Shown piece after piece: positions 8,370-15,779 of a stretch of 26,364 nt of DNA. Below the pieces are notes generated by a model that worked only from the letters and a program-made list of their open reading frames with translations, was not told where the DNA came from and searched no databases. Position numbers and translations under genes: made by a program. This stretch comes from Gammaproteobacteria bacterium (GTDB lineage Bacteria; Pseudomonadota; Gammaproteobacteria; Burkholderiales; Burkholderiaceae_C), in assembly GCA_030054245.1 (NCBI GenBank), contig JASGCH010000001.1, forward strand, positions 1 through 26,364, read 5' to 3'. Within the stretch, counting starts at the first letter, position 1. Every line of letters starts with the position of its first letter.

Positions 8370-8607
8370 AAAACTGTTGCACCGACGGTTGGTGTCGCTC
8401 GGTAAACTGTCATCATTACAAGGCTTCCGCGAATGCCTCCAGCGGAATTTACTCAAATGACCATGGTGGGCGCTCCTGATCTCGCATATACTCAATATGC
8501 GAGATCAGGAGCGGAAGCGCAATGGATAGCGCAACGAACTTAAGCACATACATAACGCAGTAATTTGGCAGTTTAGCCGATGGCGTAGCTGTCGGTGCAA
8601 CAGTCTT
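8370..8607 (+). mobile_element. Full-length MITE, copy B
   Basis: Ends AAAACTGTTGCACCGAC and GTCGGTGCAACAGTCTT are inverted repeats with one mismatch over 17 bp. The body is in the same orientation as copy A. The central hairpin at 8472-8512 has the arm GCTCCTGATCTCGCATAT and loop ACTCA. Three arm positions differ from copy A, each with the matching change in the other arm, and the loop is the reverse complement of that in A. No target duplication is seen. Confidence 0.88.
8472..8512. repeat. Perfect 18-bp-stem hairpin, copy B variant
   Basis: Arms 8472-8489 and 8495-8512 pair exactly. Relative to copy A, CAG is replaced by TGA in one arm and compensated in the other. Confidence 0.9.
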
Positions 8608-8628
8608 TAGCCTGATAGTTCCCAAGGT

Positions 8629-8668
8629 AAGACTGTTGCACAGCTCGTCTGAGTTGTGCAAAGATCTT
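8629..8668 (+). mobile_element. Miniature end-to-end MITE remnant
   Basis: AAGACTGTTGCACA is followed after about 12 bases by a variant right end, TTGTGCAAAGATCTT. The TTGCACA/TGTGCAA arms pair around GCTCGTCTGAGT. The variant end recurs at about 9073-9090, before the RND gene. Confidence 0.5.
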
Positions 8669-8935
8669 TGTTTGATGATACCACATACGCTTTCTACTAA
8701 ACTGTGCACCTGGAGTGCTTATAAAATTGTAACAGAAAAAAACTCCTAGGTCATTGTTCAATTTGCCCCAGTTTTCCACTCCCACAGTTGGAGGATCATG
8801 GGTTCTAGGTTTTGCGTTTAAATAAGAAATCAGGCCCAGAACGGCACATAGCTCCGGTAGCGGGTGGAGATTTGGGAGGGATCTGCGACTTTGATCTTTT
8901 CCCCGTCCAATCAGGAGTGTTTATGCTATAATCAA
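8640..8935 (-). pseudogene. Possible transposase C-terminal relic (IS4-like)
   Basis: On the minus strand two frames join across a shift near 8850. The upstream frame includes TPDWTGKRSKSQIPPKSPP. The downstream frame includes LCAVLGLISYLNAK, then THDPPTVGVENWGKL. The spacing of a PP-rich stretch, an LGxxLxxK element and a W/L-rich helix resembles the end of IS4-family transposases. The reading runs into MITE terminal sequence at about 8640. Resemblance is by eye only, with no catalytic DDE residues visible. About 450 bp between copy B and the RND gene hold nothing better. Confidence 0.3.
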
Positions 8936-8970
8936 ACTTGTAATTCCCTTTTTGAGACCATTGCGCCACT
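8918..8970 (+). repeat. Second copy of the TATAAT-containing repeat
   Basis: Resembles 6372-6421, with TATAAT at 8927-8932 preceded by TG as in an extended -10 box. It lies next to a degenerate MITE end (GAGACCATTGCGCC, from about 8954). It may supply a promoter toward the RND gene, but no -35 is convincing. Confidence 0.35.
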
Positions 8971-9091
8971 GACTGTACTGCCAAATGACTGCCTGATATG
9001 CTTCACCCCGGATGAACACCTAAGTATATTCCGCTGGTTGCGCATAGCCTTGTAATTTGGCAGTTCGCCTGAGGTTGTACAAAGATCTATT
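8954..9091 (+). mobile_element. Internally deleted, degenerate MITE
   Basis: Aligns by eye along its length with the inverted form of the 15095-15237 copy: ACTGCCAAATGACTGC near the left, TATATTCCGCTGGTTGCG in the middle, and GTAATTTGGCAGT before the end GGTTGTACAAAGATCT. Like that copy it lacks the central hairpin. It abuts the RND gene, and the upstream TTG-start extension of that frame (9057) lies inside it. Confidence 0.6.
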
Positions 9092-9107
9092 TTTAGCAAC
9101 CTTGTCC

Positions 9108-12100
9108 ATGCCACTCATCGCACTGTTGGTACTCAGACCCGTTGCTTCCGTTCTCATTCTTTTGGGCTTGTGCTTTGCGGGTGCTTTAGCTTACTTTCAA
9201 TTGGCGGTAACACCTCTGCCGCACATTGAATTTCCTACGATATCCGTGAGTGCCTATATTCCAGGCGCCAGCCCAGAAACGATGAGCAACACGGTCGCAA
9301 CACCACTGGAACGGTTTTTAGGCACCCTAGAAGGCATTCGCGAACTTTCGTCTAACTCTTCTCAAGGGAGCACCCGTGTATCCATTCAGTTTAATCCTGA
9401 AAAAGATGTAAGCTTAGCAGAGAAGGAAGTACAAGCCGCTTTGCAAGCCGCCAGCTCTTCTTTATCAGCAGATCTACCTAACCCACCCACTTACCGTAAG
9501 GTCAACCCAGCGGATACCCCCATCCTTATTCTGGCTTTGATGTCTTCAGTGGTTAGTAGAGGTGAAATGTACGATTTAGCCACTACGACTTTAGGACAAA
9601 AATTATCCCAAATTCCGGGTGTCGGTCAGGTTACTTTTAACGGCGGTGCCTTGCCAGCCGTGCGCATCGATATATACCCCGAAGTTCTAGAGCTTTATAA
9701 AATATCTTTAGAAGAGGTCCGCCTCGCGGTCTTAGCCAACCATTCAAACCGGCCGAAAGGCATTATAGAACACTCAGACAAAAGTTGGCGTATTACCAGC
9801 AATAGCCATCTGACAAATGCCCAAGACTATGCCTCTATCATCGTTCGTTACCAAGATGAAAAACCCATCTATTTACGCGACTTAGCTCGCGTTTATCAAT
9901 CGGTACAAGATTTAAAAAATACGGGTTTGGTCAACGCCACCCCAGCAATTTCTATTTCCATCTACAAACAAGCCAACGCCAATGTCATTGAGACCATAGA
10001 CAAAATCAAAGAGCGCATGCCTCAATTTCAATCCATGTTGCCAGCAACCGTGGAGTTGCAAGCGGTACTCGATAGAACGACCAACTTGCGGGCATCTATC
10101 AACGAAATGCAAAAGGCTTTTCTATGGGCTTTGTTCTTGGTCATCGCCATCGTAGGCATTTTTTTGAAAAGACTAACCGCTACTGCGGTGGTCATTTTCA
10201 TTGTGCCAGCCACTCTGGCCACCACGGCGGTAACTATGTACTTCTTGCAATTTAGCCTCAATAACTTATCTATTTTGGCTCTGATCATCGCGATTGGATT
10301 TGTCATTGACGATGTCATCGTCGTGATCGAAAATATTTGTCGCAAAATAGATAGGGGCTTGGCTCCTCAAGAAGCAACCATTTCCAGTATGCAGGAAATT
10401 GGCTTTACGATTATAGGTATTAGTCTGGCTTTATGCGCAGTATTCTTACCCATTTTGTTAATGGGAGATATTTTGGGACAACTATTACACGAGTTTTCTG
10501 TGATCATTATATCTAGCGTCATCGCTTCCATGCTGATTGCCATCACCCTCACGCCAGCCCTATGTGCCCAATGGTTATCCAAACGCGCACATCCGCCGTC
10601 AAAACCACGCATAGGCTCAAAAGCTTGGAGAACGATCAGCCATCTAAGCCAAAAAATCTTGTTGTGGCATTTACGACACCAGTATATCGCTTGGCTGGCA
10701 CTCCTTTCCTTAACCGCAGGCAGTTATTTTTTGTTTCAACAACTCGATAAAATATTCTTTCCTCAGCAAGATACTGGACGCATTTTTGTGGTAACCCGAG
10801 CCGAACAAGGTAGTTCTTTCCAAAATATGCAAAGAACCTTAGAACAAGTGGTGGACATCGTACAACAAGACCCCGCCGTTGAGTATGTCAGCGGCAATGC
10901 TGGCAGTGGAGGTACAGCCACCATGGCCATTAGCTTAAAACCGCTGAAAATCAGGCAAGAGTCGGTACAAAAAATCATCAGTCGATTGCGCTTAAAACTC
11001 AATGCCATCGCCGGATTGCGTACTTTTTTAGTAGCCGGTCAAGATATGCGTATGGGAGCAATTGTCTCTAACTCCGAATTTCAGTACACCGTGAAAGCCG
11101 ACAGTTTAGAAGAGCTTCGCCGTTTCAGTCCACTGATTCGTAAAACCTTAGGTCATTTACCTGAACTAACCGATGTGGATTCAGAATACGAAGACAACAC
11201 CACCTTGACCTATTTGCACATTGATAGAGACGCCCTAAGCCGGTATGGCTTAAGCCTCAACTCGGTGTTAGCTTATATGCAGAATGCTTTTACGCAAAGA
11301 CTCATTGCTGTCATATACAACCCACTCAACCAATACCGCGTGGTGCTAGGGGTTGGGGAAAAATACTGGCAGGACGCATCGATCTTAGAGCAGATCAACT
11401 TACCCAATTCCCAAGGTGAATTGGTGCCTCTCACCAAAGTGGTACGCATACAACCCAAATTACAAAGCCAAACCGTCAGCCATGAAGGAGGTGTCCCCTC
11501 TAACACCTTTAGCTTTAATTTGGCTGACCAAGTCAGTTTATCAACAGCTTTAAATGCCATTCGACAAGCCATAGACGACTTAAACTTGCCAAGCTCTATT
11601 CGCAGTATTTACTCAGGGAGCGCCAACGCCTTGCAACGCTCCTTGGCCACTCAACCCCAATTTATAGCTTTGGCCTTAGTCGTTTTATTCATCGTATTGG
11701 GCATACTCTACGGCAATTTATGGCACCCCTTTTCGGTATTATCCACCTTGCCTATTGCCGCATTCAGTGCTTTTTTGGGTTTGTTGGTGAGTAATACCGC
11801 ATTTTCCGTCATTACTTTCATTGCCATGATGTTGTTGGTCGGGAGCTCGATGAAAAATGCCATCCTCATCAACGACAAAACTTTACAGCTCCAACAACTG
11901 GGGTTTTCCATCCACCCAGCAGTCTTTCTCGCCACCAAACAACGCATGCGACCTATGCTCATGACCACTATCGCCTCTAGTTTAACGGCACTACCCTTGA
12001 TTTGGGGGTACAATGAGGGAGCTGAAATCAGGCATCCCTTAGGTTACACTATGCTTATTGGGTTGTTCATGAGCCAATTGATGACTTTATATTTTACACC

Positions 12101-12182
12101 CTGCATCATCGTTTTTGTCGAACAATCCCGCCGCTACTTCAGATCCGTCCAGCGCCATGGCAAACTGTATCTCCCAAGATGA
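9108..12182 (+). CDS. RND-type multidrug efflux permease (AcrB/MdtC-like)
   Basis: Inner-membrane proton/drug antiporter of the HAE1-RND type, which pumps substrates out through an outer-membrane channel. The ATG at 9108 gives MPLIALLVLRPVASVLILLG, matching the usual short cytoplasmic lead and TM1. The longer frame from 9057 would be translated from MITE sequence. The length of 1024 residues is full. The TM4 proton-relay aspartates are in GFVIDDVIVVIENI (D401, D402, equivalent to D407/D408 of AcrB). The TM10 region shows SSMKNAILINDK. It overlaps the outer-membrane factor gene by 26 bp. No periplasmic adaptor (membrane fusion protein) gene lies upstream, where operons of this type usually have one; that space holds MITEs and relics. 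Confidence 0.92.
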   Translation: MPLIALLVLRPVASVLILLGLCFAGALAYFQLAVTPLPHIEFPTISVSAYIPGASPETMSNTVATPLERFLGTLEGIRELSSNSSQGSTRVSIQFNPEKDVSLAEKEVQAALQAASSSLSADLPNPPTYRKVNPADTPILILALMSSVVSRGEMYDLATTTLGQKLSQIPGVGQVTFNGGALPAVRIDIYPEVLELYKISLEEVRLAVLANHSNRPKGIIEHSDKSWRITSNSHLTNAQDYASIIVRYQDEKPIYLRDLARVYQSVQDLKNTGLVNATPAISISIYKQANANVIETIDKIKERMPQFQSMLPATVELQAVLDRTTNLRASINEMQKAFLWALFLVIAIVGIFLKRLTATAVVIFIVPATLATTAVTMYFLQFSLNNLSILALIIAIGFVIDDVIVVIENICRKIDRGLAPQEATISSMQEIGFTIIGISLALCAVFLPILLMGDILGQLLHEFSVIIISSVIASMLIAITLTPALCAQWLSKRAHPPSKPRIGSKAWRTISHLSQKILLWHLRHQYIAWLALLSLTAGSYFLFQQLDKIFFPQQDTGRIFVVTRAEQGSSFQNMQRTLEQVVDIVQQDPAVEYVSGNAGSGGTATMAISLKPLKIRQESVQKIISRLRLKLNAIAGLRTFLVAGQDMRMGAIVSNSEFQYTVKADSLEELRRFSPLIRKTLGHLPELTDVDSEYEDNTTLTYLHIDRDALSRYGLSLNSVLAYMQNAFTQRLIAVIYNPLNQYRVVLGVGEKYWQDASILEQINLPNSQGELVPLTKVVRIQPKLQSQTVSHEGGVPSNTFSFNLADQVSLSTALNAIRQAIDDLNLPSSIRSIYSGSANALQRSLATQPQFIALALVVLFIVLGILYGNLWHPFSVLSTLPIAAFSAFLGLLVSNTAFSVITFIAMMLLVGSSMKNAILINDKTLQLQQLGFSIHPAVFLATKQRMRPMLMTTIASSLTALPLIWGYNEGAEIRHPLGYTMLIGLFMSQLMTLYFTPCIIVFVEQSRRYFRSVQRHGKLYLPR

Positions 12183-13605
12183 CCCGTCTAAGCTCAATCT
12201 TTACCATCGCATAATGCCTTACTGGATACTCTTTTTTATGGTAGGTACCTTGGTGGCTTGTCAAGTGCCCAAGTTACCCGCACCAGCCGACCTATCCTCC
12301 CCTTTACAATTACGCGCTTATGCCGACAAAATCGTCAATCCACAGCAGATCGACCATGACCAGCTTCATTGGTGGAGACATTTTGGCGACGCAGAACTCA
12401 ACGATTTACAAACGCTATTATCTAAACACTCGCCTAACCTAGAAATTTTAGCGGCTCAAATTCGTGCCGCCACAGCTTTGGTCGCCAGTACCAAGGCGAA
12501 TCCATACCCTGTAGTCAACCTAAGTACTTTCTCTTCTATCAGTAGCAATGCCAATACAGAGGCTTTGGTACGCAACTTTCAACCTAGTATCCCGATTTCT
12601 TGGCAAGTAGATGTCTGGGGACAAAACGACAAAAAAGTCCAACTCAATCAATCTGAAGTCTCCGCCCTACAAGCTGATTTTACCAGTGCCAAACTAGCCG
12701 CACAAAGCGATTTAGTACAGCTTTATTTTAACTTGAGAGCTTTGGATTATCAAACTTACCTCCAAAAGAAACTATGGCTTGCCTACCAACAAGCTGAAGC
12801 CGCGGTCTTGGCAAAACACCGCCTAGGCACAGCCTCTAGCTTAGATGTGGTGGTTTTACAAAAGCAAACGCAAACCCTAGCAACACACATTTTGGACTTA
12901 CAAACCGCGCGCGCACAAACTGAGCACGCCATGGTGGCATTGGTCGGTAAAACCCCGGCTGAACTGTCGATCCCGGCATGGCATGAGGACAAAGCCATGC
13001 AAAGCATTTCCCCCCTCCCCCCACTACCCCAAGAGATTCAAGCCGATATTTTAACCCGGCGCCCAGACTTACAAGCCGCCCAGTGGCGCGTACAAGAAGC
13101 TCATTTACAGCTAGGCATAGTACGCGACACATTCTTCCCTACCGTCAATTTTTCTTTGGCGCTAGGTTATCGATCGAACCAACTCGCCAACCTCGTCAAC
13201 GCCAGCAATACCTTTTGGTCACTAGGAGCCAACTCCTTAACTACCCTATTTGACTCTCAAGCCCGCCAAGCCAATTGGCAAATAGCTTATGCCAACTGGG
13301 AAAAATCCATAGCATTCTACCGTCTGCTCGTGATCAGTTCCTACCAAGCTTTAGAAGACAACCTAGTCAGCTACCAAAACCTCAGCTTAGAAATACCCTC
13401 AAGCCAACGCGCCTTAGAAGCCAGTGAAAAATACTTAAACCTCATCCAACAACAATACCACTTAGGTTATTTAGATGTCTTTGCCCTAACCACCGCCAAA
13501 ACGCAATACGCCAACGACCAGCTCCGCCATTACACAGTACTCAACCGTTTGCGCCTGACTGCCAGCCAATTGCTAGCACAGGGACTTATGTTACCTATAC
13601 CTTGA
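12157..13605 (+). CDS. Outer membrane factor lipoprotein (TolC/NodT type) of RND efflux
   Basis: Outer-membrane channel partner for the RND pump. The frame is open from 12115. The ATG at 12157 is preferred because residues 1-35 then form a lipoprotein signal: Lys/His/Arg, the hydrophobic IMPYWILFFMVG, and the lipobox LVAC with Cys35. The next ATG (12214) would leave no basic residue. Two repeated efflux-protein halves are visible, including RAATALVASTKANPYPVVNL in the first and ILTRRPDLQAAQWRVQEAH in the second, a hallmark of NodT-family proteins. The length of 482 residues is normal. The start overlaps the RND stop, so the two are translated together. No strong Shine-Dalgarno, which fits coupling. 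Confidence 0.9.
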   Translation: MANCISQDDPSKLNLYHRIMPYWILFFMVGTLVACQVPKLPAPADLSSPLQLRAYADKIVNPQQIDHDQLHWWRHFGDAELNDLQTLLSKHSPNLEILAAQIRAATALVASTKANPYPVVNLSTFSSISSNANTEALVRNFQPSIPISWQVDVWGQNDKKVQLNQSEVSALQADFTSAKLAAQSDLVQLYFNLRALDYQTYLQKKLWLAYQQAEAAVLAKHRLGTASSLDVVVLQKQTQTLATHILDLQTARAQTEHAMVALVGKTPAELSIPAWHEDKAMQSISPLPPLPQEIQADILTRRPDLQAAQWRVQEAHLQLGIVRDTFFPTVNFSLALGYRSNQLANLVNASNTFWSLGANSLTTLFDSQARQANWQIAYANWEKSIAFYRLLVISSYQALEDNLVSYQNLSLEIPSSQRALEASEKYLNLIQQQYHLGYLDVFALTTAKTQYANDQLRHYTVLNRLRLTASQLLAQGLMLPIP

Positions 13606-13628
13606 CTAGACCCAAGCTCCCCATACCT

Positions 13629-13855
13629 AAGACGGTAGTGCCATCAGCTGGTGCCGCTCGACGAGCTGTCAAAGTACAAGGCTGGAGGGAACACGCAACC
13701 AGCTTCATTTCCGAAGAGGATCATGGTGGATGCTCCCAGTCTCGCATATTGAGTATATGCGAGACTGGGAGCGAAAGCACCATGGATAGCACAACGAACT
13801 GGAGTACATACATAATGCAGTCATTTGGTAGTGCAGTAGGTTGCGCAACAGTCTT
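13629..13855 (+). mobile_element. Full-length MITE, copy D
   Basis: The left end is degenerate (AAGACGGTAGTGCC); the right end is GCGCAACAGTCTT. The hairpin at 13732-13772 is identical to that of copy A, including loop TGAGT, and the body orientation matches A. It lies 24 bp after the outer-membrane-factor stop. No target duplication visible. Confidence 0.82.
13732..13772. repeat. Perfect 18-bp-stem hairpin, copy D
   Basis: Same 41 bases as 6995-7035: arm GCTCCCAGTCTCGCATAT, loop TGAGT, exact complementary arm. Confidence 0.9.
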
Positions 13856-13898
13856 CACAATGTTATTCCAACTCTCTAACCATCTCTTCCTCGTTCAT

Positions 13899-13911
13899 GT
13901 GCAACAGTCTT
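13899..13911 (+). mobile_element. Solo MITE right end
   Basis: GTGCAACAGTCTT alone, 44 bp after copy D. The stretch from 13856 to 13998 holds no gene I can support. Confidence 0.5.
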
Positions 13912-13998
13912 CTTATAGGTGTGTTTGCGGGAACTAACCAGCAAGCTCACCGGCGGCCATGGAGCGCAACGGAATTGCCACCGGTGCAACGCCCCTTG

Positions 13999-14925
13999 TT
14001 ATGTGCCGGTCTTGAGTTCAAGGTTAGGCTGATAAATCTCTGGCAGACGCTCTTTGATTATTTCTACATATTTTACTTCTATTTCTATGCCAGTAAAATG
14101 ATAACCAAGCTGCTGAGCGGCTACTCATGTTGTACCACTCCCGGCAAACGGATCTAAAACAATGTTCTCTTTAGATTTTGGAACTAATGTAAGTATTAAC
14201 TTTTTATCAACTCCAGTGGCTTGACAGTACAGTGTGCGAATTTTTTTTTCGGATTTATTATAATAACCTTCGAAAATATTCGATTGAAAAGAGCCGTCTT
14301 CGTTGATTGTCTTAAATACACCAACACCTGTTTCTTGAAGCGTTTCCCAATAGTTGTTAAGAAGTGGTTTCTGAACTAACACAATGGATTCCCACTCGTT
14401 CCTGAAACAGGTATGCCAGCCATCCCATTTTTCCGCATCAGGATGGTTCATTTTTTCAAGTTTGCTATTGAGGTTTAGTCCTTTGGGAATACCAGAATGC
14501 CTACGGTAAACCAGAATATCTCGCGTATAAAACCCTACATCTTCCAGCGCAACTTGGATATGCGCCGCTGTCCTAGTGCTATTGAACACAGCAACGGGAG
14601 CGCCATGCTTACAAACCCTAAACAACTCTCGGCCCCATTGTTTACACCAATTGGTGTATTCAATAGTATTTTCCTGATTTCGTTCGTACCATCTAGCATT
14701 GCGTACTCCCCCCGCCAGTCCACTGCCGTAGGGTATATTTTTAACTAAAGTTTTACTGTCTTTGATTCGCTCTAGCCGCCGATTGATTTCCTTATTATCC
14801 CACTTGCGACCAATAAATTCATAGTTGTATGGCGGATCGGTGATACATGCCGCCATGGAGTCATTTGGCATTTCAGACATTACGGATACACAGTCACCTA
14901 AGATTATTTGATCTAAGTAATTCAT
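13999..14925 (-). pseudogene. Type II N6-adenine DNA methyltransferase, inactivated
   Basis: Beta-class methyltransferase, modification half of a type II R-M pair. From MNYLDQIILGDC (start 14925) the DPPY motif is at residues 30-33 and the AdoMet motif DPFAGSGTT is near the C-terminus. Three lesions are visible. (1) A TGA at 14125-14127 follows GTT, where relatives have Cys; the frame then continues 41 more codons (VAAQQLGYHFTGIE, then KYVEIIKERL) to TAA at 13999. (2) A T9 tract (14241-14249) and (3) a T5 tract (14201-14205) bound a segment read out of frame. Shifting that segment by one base restores HCTVKPLELIKK, the conserved HxTxKP region. The two indels compensate each other. The endonuclease stop is 2 bp upstream. 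The open part would make a 266-residue product. Confidence 0.85.
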
Positions 14926-14927
14926 GA

Positions 14928-15640
14928 TCAACCCCTGGTAATAAAGAAGGTTTTTTGGTCGCTGTGGCAACGAAACCATTGATACAGATCAAAACCCGTC
15001 CTTCCCTTTAAATAATCGAATGTTGCCATTCCCGTGTAAACAGACCATCCACCTGCCTTGCAAGCTGTCATTGCAGACGGAAGATTATCTTCTCAAGACT
15101 GTTGCACAACCTCGACGAACTACCAAAGTGCAAGGCTTAGCGGAACGCAACCAGCGGAATTTACTCAAATGTAAATGAGCTGGTGAGTACCGCATAACGC
15201 AGTAATTTGGTAGTGCAGTCGGTTGTGCAACAGTCTTTTCTCGAAGACATAGAAACACAGGTCGATAACCATTCTCTTTCAGAAGGTATCCATACTGCTT
15301 GAACTTTTTCAAAGTTCCAGAATCACCGGAACCTACTCTATGTGTCAATAGCGTCCGTTCCGAGAACCAAGTAGCACAGTTCGTTACCACCCAATCTTAG
15401 AGCGCCGCTGAAATAAGAGCAAGTATTCTTGCAAAGTTCTACCACCAGAAGTTGCCAACACATTCCTAACTGCCTTCCCCAAAACTGTTTGTTTTCACGC
15501 TCCAACTCTTGCGTGATGCCAAATATCTCCATCAAAACATCTGTGGAGTCATCGTCATCCTCATAAACCTTATCGGAGAAGTTGCCTTGATATTTTTTGA
15601 GGATGTCTGAGAGATTTTTGTCAATGTCACTATGAGTCAT
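14928..15640 (-). pseudogene. Type II restriction endonuclease relic, split by a MITE
   Basis: The start at 15640 (MTHSDIDKNLSDIL) has AAAGGA 5 bp upstream. The frame reads 100 codons to TAG at 15338, ending GTDAIDT. It resumes one frame over as RVGSGDSGTLKKFKQYG and runs to CLRE, where a MITE (15095-15237) intervenes. After the element the frame continues EDNLPSAMTACKAGGWSVYT to TGA at 14928, 2 bp before the methyltransferase ATG. Removing the element, one 5-bp duplication, and repairing an apparent 5-base loss at about 15340 would give about 189 residues. The lost bases probably encoded the Lys of a PD-(D/E)xK site (IDT then K), which is an inference. Recognition sequence unknown. Confidence 0.75.
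15095..15237 (-). mobile_element. Internally deleted 143-bp MITE, copy E, with TTCTC target duplication
   Basis: Perfect 17-bp terminal inverted repeats AAGACTGTTGCACAACC / GGTTGTGCAACAGTCTT. It is flanked by TTCTC at 15090-15094 and 15238-15242. Deleting the element plus one TTCTC rejoins the endonuclease codons CGA GAA GAT with no frame change, so this is a clean transposition. It has no central hairpin, so the hairpin is not needed for movement. Confidence 0.92.
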
Positions 15641-15665
15641 AGTTATCCTTTTTGATTTTATGGTC

Positions 15666-15679
15666 AAGACTGTTGCACC
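15666..15679 (+). mobile_element. Solo MITE terminal repeat
   Basis: AAGACTGTTGCACC lies 26 bp upstream of the endonuclease start, followed by a small TCGCG/CGCGA hairpin at 15680-15695. It lies in what would be the promoter region of the dead R-M pair. Confidence 0.55.
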
Positions 15680-15779
15680 TCGCGTGAGAGCGCGAAAGGT
15701 ATGCGTTCCTTTGCCTGAACGAGGGGACAAGCAAGAGCCGTGGGAGCAAGAAAACGACCACTTTTTTGCGTAATCTGGT

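Noticed and set aside
6889..8612. Composite transposon with outer target duplication around copies A and B
   Set aside because: The 5 bases outside A (GCTAT) and outside B (TAGCC) do not match.
9057..9107. 17-codon N-terminal extension of the RND permease from a TTG
   Set aside because: These codons lie in MITE sequence; the ATG at 9108 matches the family's N-terminus.
14125..14127. TGA at a Cys position as a selenocysteine or recoded codon
   Set aside because: The same gene has two frameshifts and its partner is destroyed; no SECIS-like hairpin was recognised just downstream. A plain nonsense mutation is simpler.
13602..14157. Two plus-strand frames (13602-13937 and 13897-14157)
   Set aside because: They are made of MITE sequence and the antisense of the methyltransferase relic.
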